This document shows positions 15,400 through 23,718 of a stretch of 37,317 nt of DNA, piece after piece. The stretch's first letter is position 1, and each line of letters starts with the position of its first letter. The DNA is taken from assembly GCA_031366605.1 (NCBI GenBank), contig JANLOO010000045.1, positions 1-37,317 of the forward strand, read 5' to 3'. The DNA comes from CALMEC01 sp031366605 (GTDB lineage: Bacteria > Actinomycetota > Thermoleophilia > Miltoncostaeales > Miltoncostaeaceae). The translations under genes were made by a program, and so were the position numbers. Under the pieces are notes generated by a model that was not told the origin of the DNA, ran no database searches, and worked only from the letters and a program-made list of their open reading frames with translations.

Positions 15400-16238
15400 G
15401 TCTCGCTCCCGGCGATGGCCTCGAGGTAGACCTCTTCGAGCGTCGAGCGAACCACGGTGACGTCGTAGATCTGTTCGCCTGCTGCGACCAGTTCGGCGAC
15501 GATCCGAGGGACATCATCACGGGTGGCCTGCGCGAACGTGCGGATGCCGGCGGCGGTCTCGATCTCGACACCGCTCTGTCGCGCAAGCTCATCCGGGGTC
15601 CCTGAGGCCACCGTCGCACCCTTCGAGATGATCACCACGTGGTCACAGACCAGCTCGACCTCAGAGAGCAGGTGCGAGTTCAGCAGCACCGCGATACCGC
15701 GGCGGCGGAGCTCTTCGAGCAATTCGCGTACGGCGATGCGCCCGGCGGGGTCAAGGGCGCTGGTCGGCTCGTCCAGCAGCAACAGCTTCGGATCGCCGAT
15801 CAGCGCCTGCGCCAGGCCCAGACGCTGCTGCATGCCCTTCGACATCTCCTCGACCTTGCGATCACGGGCGTCGGCGAGCCCGACGAGCTCGAGCAGCTCA
15901 CACCGTTCGGCACGACCACCACGCGATCCCGACAACCGCTGGTGGAGGTCCAGCACCTCGTCGCCGTTGGCCCAGTCCGGATAGCGAAACAGTTCTGGCA
16001 GGTACCCCAGACCGGTTCGGGCCGCCAGGCTCCCGGCCCGGTGGCCCAGCACCTGCGCCTGCCCACCGGTGGGGCGCACCAGGCCACACGCGATCTTGAC
16101 CAACGTGGACTTGCCCGCGCCGTTCGGTCCAAGCAGACCGACGAGTTGGCCCTCGTTGACCTCGATGTCCACCCCGCGCAACGCATGGACGCTGCCGTAG
16201 CGCTTGACGAGACCGGTGGCGGAGAGGGCGGGTGGCAC
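15396..16238 (-). CDS. ABC transporter ATP-binding protein, ABC-2 exporter type
   Basis: The 280-residue ATPase has Walker A GPNGAGKSTLVK, a Q-loop region (GYLPELFRYP), signature MSKGMQQRLGLAQAL, Walker B LLLLDEPTSALDP and the H-loop VLLNSHLLSE. The C-terminal 80 residues are the small domain found in NatA/CcmA/NosF-like exporters. The signature replaces LSGGQ by MSKGMQ, a common variant in this exporter class. It is the first gene of a two-gene operon with the permease. A TACACT hexamer at 16247-16252 (minus strand) lies 8 nt from the GTG start, suggesting a leaderless message. Confidence 0.94.
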   Translation of the reverse strand: MPPALSATGLVKRYGSVHALRGVDIEVNEGQLVGLLGPNGAGKSTLVKIACGLVRPTGGQAQVLGHRAGSLAARTGLGYLPELFRYPDWANGDEVLDLHQRLSGSRGGRAERCELLELVGLADARDRKVEEMSKGMQQRLGLAQALIGDPKLLLLDEPTSALDPAGRIAVRELLEELRRRGIAVLLNSHLLSEVELVCDHVVIISKGATVASGTPDELARQSGVEIETAAGIRTFAQATRDDVPRIVAELVAAGEQIYDVTVVRSTLEEVYLEAIAGSET

Positions 16239-16306
16239 GGTCGGTCAGTGTAGAGGCCGTTCGGTGGCCCAGCCCATGCGAGGGGTCCACCGGGCGGCGG
16301 GCAGTG

Positions 16307-17305
16307 CTACGAGAGGTACTTGTTGGTGTCGAGTCCGTGCTCGTCCATCAGCTTCTTGAACGTCTCGCGCATCTCCTCGGGGTAGTCCGGAAGGCCGCCA
16401 CGGTCCAAGAGATCCTTGGCCCGGGCGCGGATGTTGGGACCGAAGTCCCAGTCGTCGTCGCGCATCAGGCGCTCGATTTCGCGGGCCGGCCACGAGACGA
16501 TGCCGGGGTCGCGGCCGAACCGGCCCGCGAGTGCGTCGATCTCCTCGAACCGGCCCGCGAGTGGCGCCTGCTCCTGGATCAGGCCCTTGGCTTTGAGCGC
16601 CTCGGTGACCTCGGGCGTCGGCTGCAGTGGGGTGCCGTAGCTGTCCTTGTGGAACAGCTTCTCGAACTTTATGCGGGGACGCTGACCACCGGCTTTCTCG
16701 TCCTCGAGCGGGTAGCCCACGGCATGCGCCCACGTGAACTTGAGGTTGGGTGGCAGACCGAACGCCTTCTCGACGCCGCCGGGCTTACGGCCGAACGCCA
16801 GCAGGATGTTGCCGACCCCCACCGCGACGCCGGCGGTGATGGCATTGGCCACGGCCTGTCCCGACTCGAATCGCAGCAGGGTGTCGGTGCGCTCGACCGG
16901 AAAGCTCATCAGTCGCGGCACGGTCTGGGTCATCGTGAACTCGTAGTTCCAGCCGTGGTACTGGGTCGCGGCGCCCGAGAGCGCGAGCGACGAGATACCG
17001 TCGTTGGCACGGCCGTACCACGCATGCAGGTTGGTCAGCCAGAAGATGACATGCGAGCACTGATTGATGACCTGCACGTTGAACCCCGAGACGCACTCTT
17101 CGATCTCGTCCCACAACGCGCAGGTTTCCTTCTGCACGACGATCGCCTCGGTGGCGTTGATATTGCCCTGGCATGAGGAGTGCCGCGCCGCCTGCAGCAT
17201 GGCCTCGATCTTCCAGTCCTCGACCGTGCGATCCGGGTCGTAGTAGCGGATGCTCCTGCGGTCTCCCATGGCCTGAAAGACGGGAACGTCGGGGAAGTCC
17301 AGCAT
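16307..17305 (-). CDS. Nitroreductase-family flavoprotein
   Basis: The 332-residue protein opens with VFQAMGDRRSIRYYDPDRTVEDWKIEAMLQAARHSSCQGN, the FMN-binding arginine-rich start of nitroreductases, and has AVANAITAGVAVGVGNILLAFG and PPNLKFTWAHAVGYPLED in the positions of the later family motifs. A middle insert of about 80 residues and an extended C-terminal tail make it longer than typical 200-residue members. The tail contains a duplicated LAGRF stretch (residues 251-255 and 261-265), encoded by a 13-base direct repeat at 16525-16537 and 16555-16567. AAGGAG lies 8 nt before the ATG. Substrate and reductant are unknown. Confidence 0.85.
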   Translation of the reverse strand: MLDFPDVPVFQAMGDRRSIRYYDPDRTVEDWKIEAMLQAARHSSCQGNINATEAIVVQKETCALWDEIEECVSGFNVQVINQCSHVIFWLTNLHAWYGRANDGISSLALSGAATQYHGWNYEFTMTQTVPRLMSFPVERTDTLLRFESGQAVANAITAGVAVGVGNILLAFGRKPGGVEKAFGLPPNLKFTWAHAVGYPLEDEKAGGQRPRIKFEKLFHKDSYGTPLQPTPEVTEALKAKGLIQEQAPLAGRFEEIDALAGRFGRDPGIVSWPAREIERLMRDDDWDFGPNIRARAKDLLDRGGLPDYPEEMRETFKKLMDEHGLDTNKYLS

Positions 17306-17560
17306 CGTGAGCTCCTTGGCGTCGCGTACCGTGTGTGCCGCAGCAGCCTACGGGCTCGGGTCGACGCGCCAAGTGCCAGCGGATTGTCGTCGCGACGATC
17401 TCGGTACCGACGACGCCGATCGCGCGGTGCGCAGGTCGAGCGCTCTGAAACGCGACGAGGAGCGCGCGGGTACACGCGGCCGCCGGTCGTCGAAACGCAG
17501 CACGCGCAGAACGCTTCGCGTGCCGGAGGGTCACCGCCATTGCGGCGGCGACCCAGCGGG

Positions 17561-17656
17561 TCAGCGACCGCGCGATGCCTTGCGGAACGCGCGACGAAGG
17601 GCACGGCGGTGCTCGTTGACCAGCTCAAGACCCAGCGATGGATGAAGGTGCATCAT
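17561..17656 (-). CDS. Small ORF (31 codons), translationally coupled
   Basis: A perfect ribosome-binding site AAAGGAGG (17661-17668, minus strand) lies 4-7 nt before two adjacent ATG codons. The peptide reads MMHLHPSLGLELVNEHRRALRRAF and ends in basic residues. Short peptides starting with HLHP or HPxL and an ELVNEHR-like helix are common in high-GC actinobacteria, but no function is known to me. The first ATG overlaps the stop of the preceding small ORF (TGATG). The strong RBS is the best evidence that it is translated. Confidence 0.6.
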   Translation of the reverse strand: MMHLHPSLGLELVNEHRRALRRAFRKASRGR

Positions 17657-17769
17657 CAGTCCTCCTTTGCGCCGAACCAGCCGGCGTCGTCTTTGCGCGA
17701 GTCGGTTCCCCACACCAGCGCGGCGGGACCGACAAACACGATGAAAAGAATGATCAGTAGTGTTCCCAT
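17656..17769 (-). CDS. Small membrane protein (37 residues)
   Basis: The sequence MGTLLIILFIVFVGPAALVW forms one transmembrane helix, followed by a polar tail with GTDSRKDDAGWFGAKED. The DSR..D..GW tail is a pattern I recall in tiny actinobacterial membrane proteins of unknown role. It overlaps the next small ORF by one base, so the two are coupled. It is divergent from the lysR gene, with 56 bp between the starts. The encoded Trp and Asp residues in the tail could mediate a protein contact, but that is speculation. Confidence 0.6.
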   Translation of the reverse strand: MGTLLIILFIVFVGPAALVWGTDSRKDDAGWFGAKED

Positions 17770-17788
17770 GCATGCAGTATCGGCGTGT

Positions 17789-17817
17789 TTGACCATTAGC
17801 ACCAGTCGATGTAACGT
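17789..17817 (+). promoter_or_regulatory. Promoter of the lysR gene
   Basis: TTGACC (17789-17794) and TAACGT (17812-17817) are separated by exactly 17 bp. The -10 element ends 8 nt before ATG 17826, so transcription would begin at or next to the start codon and give a leaderless message. The divergent small-ORF genes share this region, where LysR regulators usually bind their own promoter. Confidence 0.65.
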
Positions 17818-17825
17818 TGGTTTGT

Positions 17826-18776
17826 ATGAATGAACCTGATCGATGGCTTGGGGTTGAGATTCGGCATTTGGCGGCGCTGCACGCGGTGGCGGAGCAGGGT
17901 TCGTTCGGTGCGGCAGCAAACCACCTGGGATACACGCAATCCGCGATCAGTCAGCAGATCGCGACGCTCGAGAAGGCCGTGGGGCAGCGTCTCGTGGACC
18001 GACCGGGAGGGCCGCGCAAGGTCTCGATGACCGAGGCCGGTGACCTGCTGCTGCGCCACGCACAGGCCATCGTCGCCCGCCTTGCCGCCGCCCAGGCGGA
18101 TCTGGCCGCGCTCGCAGCGGGCGAGGCCGGCACGCTGCGGATCGGGACGTTCCAGAGTGTGGGCAACCGTATGGTCCCGACGCTCGTGCGGCGCTTCAAC
18201 GACGCGTGGCCCAAAGTGCAGGTTCGTCTGACGGAGTCGCACGACGACGATGACATCCTGCAGATGGTCGAAACCGGCGAGCTGGATCTGGCGTTCACCG
18301 TGCTGCCCATCCCCGATGGCCCGTTGGACGCGGTCGTGTTGATGCGCGACCCGTACCTTCTCGTCGTCGCTGCCAGCTCCCCCTTGGCGAAGCGTGACAA
18401 GCCGCTTACCCTTCGCGACTTGGAGGGACAACCCATCATCAGCTACCGCTACTGTCGGGCGACGACACAGATCGAACGGCACATCGGCTCACGTGGACGT
18501 CAACTCGACGTCGTGTTCCGCTCGGACGACAACGGCACCGTGCAGGCCATGGTTGCGGCGGGAATGGGAGCGGCGATCATGCCTGCGCTGGCCTTGGATC
18601 CCAACGACCCGGAGGTCGTCGCGTTGCACCCCACCCCGCCCTTCCCTCCCAGGGTCATCGCCCTGGCCTGGCACCGGGACCGTTTCCGCTCTGCGGCCGC
18701 GGAGGCCTTCGTCGAAATGGCGCAGGCGCTGGCGACCGCCATCGCTGCGGCGGGTGCCGCGGTGGTTGCAGCGTGA
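17826..18776 (+). CDS. LysR-family transcriptional regulator
   Basis: The 316-residue protein has an N-terminal winged HTH: VEIRHLAALHAVAEQGSFGAAANHLGYTQSAISQQIATLEKAVGQRLVDR, followed by GGPRKVSMTEAGDLLLRHA. The effector domain begins at GTLRIGTFQSVGNRMVPTLV and continues with DLAFTVLPIPDGPLD and GMGAAIMPALAL. These features match LysR regulators that sense small ligands. ATG 17826 is chosen over the TTG three codons upstream because it follows the -10 element at leaderless distance. The likely target is the divergent pair of small ORFs, the nitroreductase beyond them, or itself. The stop overlaps the next gene's GTG start (GTGA). Confidence 0.93.
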   Translation: MNEPDRWLGVEIRHLAALHAVAEQGSFGAAANHLGYTQSAISQQIATLEKAVGQRLVDRPGGPRKVSMTEAGDLLLRHAQAIVARLAAAQADLAALAAGEAGTLRIGTFQSVGNRMVPTLVRRFNDAWPKVQVRLTESHDDDDILQMVETGELDLAFTVLPIPDGPLDAVVLMRDPYLLVVAASSPLAKRDKPLTLRDLEGQPIISYRYCRATTQIERHIGSRGRQLDVVFRSDDNGTVQAMVAAGMGAAIMPALALDPNDPEVVALHPTPPFPPRVIALAWHRDRFRSAAAEAFVEMAQALATAIAAAGAAVVAA

Positions 18777-19408
18777 CCGGCGGTGGTGCCCTGTTGGCCC
18801 GGGTCATGGAGGACGACGTCGGCATCCACGAACGCCTGGAACGCGAGCGCTCCAAGATGACGCACCAAGTGTTCCTGCTCGCCGAGAGCGGTGCGATGCC
18901 CGATGAGACTGAGCGGCGCTCATGGGCACGTGCGGCGACGGCGCGTGCGTGGATGACACACATCGGGGCGAGCATCGAACCGGCGTGGCCACAGGCGCCT
19001 GGCGATCTTGGGACGTCGGTCGAGAAGTGGTTTGCGACCAACGGCGAACGCCTCGAGATCATCGAGCTGGAGTTGGCCAGGCGCGTCGCTGACGGGCCGA
19101 TCGACGACTACGAGACGCGGGCGCGTCGCGTTGACCTGGGCGCGGCCGCACGCTGGCTCGGCGAGGCGATCGGGGCGTTGTGCAATCCCGGTGGCGACGG
19201 GGGACCGGCCTTTGCGCGGCGGTTGGCGGTGTGGCTCGACGAGCACGACGACGCCATCGCCCAACTGGCGGCCGAAGGGCGTATGGCAGCGCCGGATGAC
19301 CCCAAGGTCGCGGAGTCGGCGGAGCTGTTTGCTCATGTGCGCACTACCGTCGCTGGGCTCGAAGCCCTCCTGCCGGACGCGTCGGGGGATCCCGCACCGT
19401 CAGCGTGA
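18773..19408 (+). CDS. Hypothetical protein, mostly helical
   Basis: I do not recognise this 211-residue protein. It starts at GTG 18773, overlapping the lysR stop by 4 nt, so it is probably translated with the regulator. The sequence is acidic and predicted helical, with no signal peptide or membrane segment. Repeated tryptophans (SWARAATARAW, VEKWFATNG, ARWLGEAIG, AVWLDEHDD) might pack a helical bundle. The last 65 bases overlap the end of the convergent cupredoxin gene. The coupling suggests a function linked to the LysR protein, such as an effector or partner. Confidence 0.75.
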   Translation: MTGGGALLARVMEDDVGIHERLERERSKMTHQVFLLAESGAMPDETERRSWARAATARAWMTHIGASIEPAWPQAPGDLGTSVEKWFATNGERLEIIELELARRVADGPIDDYETRARRVDLGAAARWLGEAIGALCNPGGDGGPAFARRLAVWLDEHDDAIAQLAAEGRMAAPDDPKVAESAELFAHVRTTVAGLEALLPDASGDPAPSA

Positions 19409-19811
19409 ACCACATGCCGTAGGACTCGTGTGAGATTGCGGTGCCGGCGAAGAGCGAGCACACGACCCGGTAGTCCCCTGCGGGCAGCGTCACTGAGATC
19501 TCGTCCGCGGCACCCGGCAGAAGCGGCGTCGGCGTCAGGGCCACTGATGTCCCCGCGCCGTCGAAGACCTCGAGGTTGTGATCATCCATGCCACGGTTGT
19601 AGACGTTCATCCGAACGCGTCCTGATGAGACGACCGCGCGCGACGGGGTCAGCTCGTACTCCGTCTCGTCGACCGACAGCGCCCGAGGGAAGGCCGGGCG
19701 CGGCGGGAGTTGCAGCCGATGTTTGCGGGCAGCGAGCGCCTGGCTCCCCACACCCGCCAGAAACACCACCGCGCAAAGCGCGACGAGCGCGACCGTGCGC
19801 GAGCGTGTCAC
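19344..19811 (-). CDS. Exported cupredoxin-like copper protein
   Basis: The 155-residue protein begins with a signal peptide (TVALVALCAVVFLAGVGSQALA). A beta-rich domain follows with candidate type 1 copper ligands: His in NRGMDDHNLEVFD, then Cys and His in VVCSLFAGTAISHESYGMW, and Met in the same segment. That order fits plastocyanin/halocyanin-like cupredoxins, although the Cys-to-His spacing is slightly long. Its GTG start overlaps the DUF1501 stop by 4 nt, so it is the last gene of the minus-strand operon. The 3' end overlaps the convergent gene by 65 bp. It may pass electrons to or from the proteins encoded upstream, by inference only. Confidence 0.75.
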   Translation of the reverse strand: MTRSRTVALVALCAVVFLAGVGSQALAARKHRLQLPPRPAFPRALSVDETEYELTPSRAVVSSGRVRMNVYNRGMDDHNLEVFDGAGTSVALTPTPLLPGAADEISVTLPAGDYRVVCSLFAGTAISHESYGMWFTLTVRDPPTRPAGGLRAQRR

Positions 19812-21265
19812 AGAATCAAGTTGCCGCCATCGGCGCGTACGAGTGGAAGCGGTGCACCTGGCAGTACGGCACCGGGGTCACCACCCATCCACTCGCCGAG
19901 CAGCGAGCCGTACACCGCGCGGAAGTCGGTCGTGACCCGCAGGTTGCCGCGATCCAACACCGTCATTGGGGCAGGGGCGCCGGCGAGACCGCCACGCACT
20001 TGGGTGCCGATGATCTGCATCGGACCGCCTGCGCCGTGGTCGGTGCCAAACGATGCATTCTCGCCGCCGCGCCGACCGAACTCGGAGAACACGCACGTCA
20101 CGACACGGTCCGCGATCCCACGCGCGGTCAGGTCGGCTTGGAACGCGGCGAGGGCCTGACCCAAGACCGACAGCTGGGGATCCTGGCTCGCGAGCTGGCC
20201 ACCATGCGTGTCAAACCCGCCCCAGTCGATTGTGACGATCCGTGTGCCGAGTGGCGCGGCGAGCAGCGTGGCAGCCGTCTGGAGTCGCCGGGAAAGGGAC
20301 GAGTTGACCGGGTAGTTGACACCGGGAGTGTGCGTCACACCTCCAAGGTCGGTGGCGACTTGTACGGTCTGCCCGTAGATCGTCCTGGCGCGCCCGGTCG
20401 ATGCGTTGCCCGCGGGTGCGCCCGTCAGGCCCCCGACCTGAGCGTTGACGTTGAGTCCGTTGACGGTGAACCCGAAGTTGGCCAGGCCCTCGGGCACCGA
20501 GGCGACAGGTGCACGCGCAGCGCGGATCATCTTCGAGACGTTGGATCCGATCGACACGGCCTGCAGCGGGTTGGCGGTCGATCCGTACGCATCCAGCCAG
20601 CGCCCCAACCACCCGGTGGGTGACTTCTGGAGCATTCCGGCGAACCACCAGTCGCGACTCGTGAAATGGGAGAAGTTGGGATTGGGGTAGTCCGTTGCGG
20701 GGAACAGGGCGAGGTTGCCGGCATCCCAGATCGACTTGAGGCTCCCAGGGCCGGTCGCACCTGGCAGCGCCATTCCCGGAAGGTTTGGAAGGGCAAGCTG
20801 TGTTTCGATGCCGAGCATCGGCACGTAGCCGACAGGAGTGGCGTTCTGCGGAAGAGGGGCGAGAGATCGGGCGATCGTCGGGCGTAGCTCGACGTACTTC
20901 GCGTACTCCAACGGATCCGTCGGCACGAACGTGTTGGGACCGTCGTTGCCGCCGTTCAAGAACACCATCACCAAGCAGTGGTTGTCGGCCACGGCGCCTT
21001 CGGCGATCGCGGCCTCAAACGCCGTTTGCCATGGGATCTTGGATGCTGCGTAGACCGAGGCGACGCCGAGAAACCCGTTTCTGAGGAATCGCCCGCGGTT
21101 GAGTCGAGGCATGCCGGGAACACCGTCCGGGAAGCCGGCAAGGGCCTCGGTCGGGATCGGCATGTAGTCCACGGGGACGGCGTCGTATGCAGCGCTGTCG
21201 GACGCCGCGCAGTCGGCACAGCGCAAGACGTCGATCGCATCGAGGTCCGGTGGGAACGCGTTCAT
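19808..21265 (-). CDS. DUF1501-family exported protein (alkaline-phosphatase-superfamily-like)
   Basis: The 485-residue protein matches DUF1501 features: LVMVFLNGGNDGPNTFVPTDP near residue 100, WGGFDTHGGQ, and FSEFGRRGGENASFGTDHGAGG. The DTH and TDHG motifs carry the Asp and His residues that bind metal in the alkaline phosphatase/sulfatase fold. The N-terminal 95 residues include a CADCAAS segment and a helix after RGRFLRNG that resembles a signal anchor with an atypical Tat motif, so export is likely but not proven. ATG 21265 overlaps the DUF1800 stop (TGATG), giving translational coupling. DUF1800 and DUF1501 often occur together in secretion-rich bacteria, and their function is unknown. 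Confidence 0.9.
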   Translation of the reverse strand: MNAFPPDLDAIDVLRCADCAASDSAAYDAVPVDYMPIPTEALAGFPDGVPGMPRLNRGRFLRNGFLGVASVYAASKIPWQTAFEAAIAEGAVADNHCLVMVFLNGGNDGPNTFVPTDPLEYAKYVELRPTIARSLAPLPQNATPVGYVPMLGIETQLALPNLPGMALPGATGPGSLKSIWDAGNLALFPATDYPNPNFSHFTSRDWWFAGMLQKSPTGWLGRWLDAYGSTANPLQAVSIGSNVSKMIRAARAPVASVPEGLANFGFTVNGLNVNAQVGGLTGAPAGNASTGRARTIYGQTVQVATDLGGVTHTPGVNYPVNSSLSRRLQTAATLLAAPLGTRIVTIDWGGFDTHGGQLASQDPQLSVLGQALAAFQADLTARGIADRVVTCVFSEFGRRGGENASFGTDHGAGGPMQIIGTQVRGGLAGAPAPMTVLDRGNLRVTTDFRAVYGSLLGEWMGGDPGAVLPGAPLPLVRADGGNLIL

Positions 21266-22584
21266 CACATCACCTGTCCGTCGGGACCGCCGAGTATGAG
21301 CGCGCGCAGCACGCGCAGACGCGTGCGGCGTTGGGTCACGCTCCCCGCCGCGGCAGCGGCCGCATAGGCCTGGATGCTCGCGACCGTTGCCGCAGAGAGC
21401 CACGGTTGGCCGACGGCGGCGAATGCCCGGTCGTACGCCTGCTGAGGCGTCTCGTCAGGCACGTCGATCAGGTCGACGGCTTGACTCTGGGTGAGTTCGG
21501 CGACGAGTCGAAAGCGGATGACGGCGGTATTGGTGTCGAGCCACGCCGGGCCGTATTCCCAGCCCGAGACGTCCGGAGGGAAGTAGGGCTCCTGGCCCAT
21601 CGTCTGCAGCCGAAACCGCGGGCCGCTTCCCGTCACGTACAACCCCATGGCGCGCATGGCGCCGGGGACGAAGACCGCGGGCGCCTTGATCATGTTGGGC
21701 TCGGTGATCGACTCGAAGAGACCGCGATGCGTGAGGATCTTCCGCAGCACAGGGCGGATCCGGAAACCGCGACGGACGTACGTGGCGGCCAAGTCGGCCA
21801 GTGACGCATCGTCCGGTGGGCTCTGGATGAACTCGCCCCACAGCTTGCGCATCAGGTACGGCGCGTGGTTTGGGTGCGACAGCACGACGTCGACGGCCTG
21901 CGGGGTGTCGAACGCGCCCACCTGGCCGAGCACGCCCTTTGCGCCACCGTCCCATCGCGTCGGAGTGAAGAACGCCGTGGGATTGGCAGGATCGACGGCG
22001 TTGACCTGCCACCCCGACAGGGCGCGCGCCAGTTCTTGCACATCGGTCTCGGAGTAGTTGGGCTGGCCCTGAGTGTTCGTCACGCCGAGGCAATAGAGCT
22101 CCATCACCTCACGCGCGTAGTTCTCGTTGGGATGGCCTTTGCGATTGAGCTCGCCGGTCAGGAAACGGAGCATCGCGGGGTCGATGCTGACCGCCTGGAC
22201 GAGGCTTCGAAAGTCTGTCGTCGGGTTGTTGGCAACGTCGCCGAACGAACGCAGAAGACCGATGTGTTTGAGCATCATCGCCGGGCTGACGTCGTTGCGC
22301 GACACGGCGAAGTGCCGGTGCCAGAAGAACGTCATGCGCTCGACGAGCGGGTTGTCCGACCGCACCATCCGGTCGAGCCAGTCCAGCACCAGGTCGGTGT
22401 CGCTGGTCGTGGGTGAGAGCGGTACACCGTTGATGTTCGGTGGGTTCCCGACCAGGGTCGCTGGCGTGGTCAGCAGCCAATTGACGGCCGCGCCGACGCG
22501 CTTGCCGGTCCAGGTGGCACGGTCCTGCGCGGAGGGTCCATACCCGGCGCGCCAGAACAAGCGGTCCACCATCGCAGTGGTCAT
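21265..22584 (-). CDS. DUF1800-family protein
   Basis: At least 439 residues match DUF1800: DRLFWRAGYGPS at the N-terminus, DWLDRMVRSDNPLVERMTFFWHRHFAVS, HPNENYAREVMELYCLG, and PPDVSGWEYGPAWLDTN near the C-terminus. Proteins of this group accompany DUF1501 partners and are of unknown function. The start is unclear. ATG 22584 is the first standard codon before the domain. An extended ribosome-binding site (GAGGTGAT) overlaps the stop of the upstream gene at about 22674-22681, and the basic stretch NARRAPKRRRHRIRKPP between it and ATG 22584 looks coding. A CTG at 22657-22659 is in frame. The true start is probably upstream of 22584. Confidence 0.88.
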   Translation of the reverse strand: MTTAMVDRLFWRAGYGPSAQDRATWTGKRVGAAVNWLLTTPATLVGNPPNINGVPLSPTTSDTDLVLDWLDRMVRSDNPLVERMTFFWHRHFAVSRNDVSPAMMLKHIGLLRSFGDVANNPTTDFRSLVQAVSIDPAMLRFLTGELNRKGHPNENYAREVMELYCLGVTNTQGQPNYSETDVQELARALSGWQVNAVDPANPTAFFTPTRWDGGAKGVLGQVGAFDTPQAVDVVLSHPNHAPYLMRKLWGEFIQSPPDDASLADLAATYVRRGFRIRPVLRKILTHRGLFESITEPNMIKAPAVFVPGAMRAMGLYVTGSGPRFRLQTMGQEPYFPPDVSGWEYGPAWLDTNTAVIRFRLVAELTQSQAVDLIDVPDETPQQAYDRAFAAVGQPWLSAATVASIQAYAAAAAAGSVTQRRTRLRVLRALILGGPDGQVM

Positions 22585-22675
22585 CTTCTTGTCGGCCCAG
22601 GTCAGGGGCGGTTTGCGAATGCGGTGCCTGCGGCGCTTGGGCGCGCGCCGGGCGTTCAGCGTTGCGGCGACGTAA

Positions 22676-23620
22676 TCACCTCTTCTTTCCGCATCTGGTC
22701 TTGAGGAGCGCCTTGGTCGCGGCGCGTTGCTTCTTGTTGGCCGCGATGCGGAAGTCGCCCGCCCCTTCGCGGACGTCGTACAACACGACGCCGCGCAACC
22801 TGGGCATCGACTTCTGCAGTCGCGACAACTCGCGCAGCCACGTGGGTTTGCTGCCGCCGCGGGCGGTGGTGCCGGTCTCGGCGATCCAAAACGGCTTGGT
22901 GCTGAGGTTCTGGATCTCGATGTACGGGTCCTGGAACAGCTCGATCGGATCGAGCCACTCAAGCTCATCGGTCACGCCGAAGTTGTATCCCGAGACGCCG
23001 ACCAGGTCGACCTGGGTGTCGCCCGGGAAGTACTGGTCAATGGCGTTGTCGTCCGTGTCGGGGATGCTCCGGGCGTACGGTGCCCACAACAACTTGACGC
23101 GCTTGCCCGCGTTGCGCTTGACGAGCTTGCGCACCCGGTTCCACGTCTGCACGTACGACTGCGGCGTGTTGCCGTTGACGGTTCCCGACCACGCCCACCA
23201 CTGGGTGTTGGGTTCGGGCAACGGGCGCAGGATGATCGACAGTTTGGACGCCTTGAGCCGGCGTGCAAACGTGCGGATCTTGCCGTCGTAGCGTCCCGAC
23301 CCGATCCGGGCGTGGGAGTACAACGGTTGGTTGGGTCCGTCGCGACCGTTGTCGATCATCAACGTCACCAGCAATCTGGCCTTACGGGTCCGGGCCAGGG
23401 CGACGACCGCAGGGTCGAGCTGCTGCCCCAGCGTCACGTATGTCGAGATCACGGAGATGCCCTGGCCGACCTGCTTCTGCAGTGGCGCGAGCGTTGCCTG
23501 CGGGTTGTCGCGGTAGATGCCAACCTCGATACATGCCGACGCGCGGGTCGTCGCCATGGCGAGCGTTGCGAGCGCCGCCAGGATGGCGACACGAAGTGTT
23601 CGGGACCGGACCAGGGGCAT
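22676..23620 (-). CDS. Exported glycoside hydrolase, GH26-like
   Basis: The 314-residue protein has a signal peptide (RVAILAALATLAMATTRASA) and a TIM-barrel-type domain. IILRPLPEPNTQWWAWSG carries the probable acid/base glutamate in the position of the GH26 E-N/P motif, and FWIAETGTTARGG carries the probable nucleophile glutamate. KLLWAPYARSIPD and DLVGVSGYNFG are the strands in between. GH26 enzymes include beta-mannanases and exo-acting beta-glycanases, and the target polysaccharide cannot be read here. ATG 23620 is chosen because it starts the signal peptide. It lies between the GIKW-repeat gene and DUF1800 and is probably cotranscribed. Confidence 0.82.
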   Translation of the reverse strand: MPLVRSRTLRVAILAALATLAMATTRASACIEVGIYRDNPQATLAPLQKQVGQGISVISTYVTLGQQLDPAVVALARTRKARLLVTLMIDNGRDGPNQPLYSHARIGSGRYDGKIRTFARRLKASKLSIILRPLPEPNTQWWAWSGTVNGNTPQSYVQTWNRVRKLVKRNAGKRVKLLWAPYARSIPDTDDNAIDQYFPGDTQVDLVGVSGYNFGVTDELEWLDPIELFQDPYIEIQNLSTKPFWIAETGTTARGGSKPTWLRELSRLQKSMPRLRGVVLYDVREGAGDFRIAANKKQRAATKALLKTRCGKKR

Positions 23621-23718
23621 GGCGAGGGACCCTAAGCGCCACTTGCGTGAGGCGACAAGGGAGTTCACAAGTTCTTTACGCCTTGGCTCCAAAACGTCCG
23701 TGCAAACCTCTGATGGTC

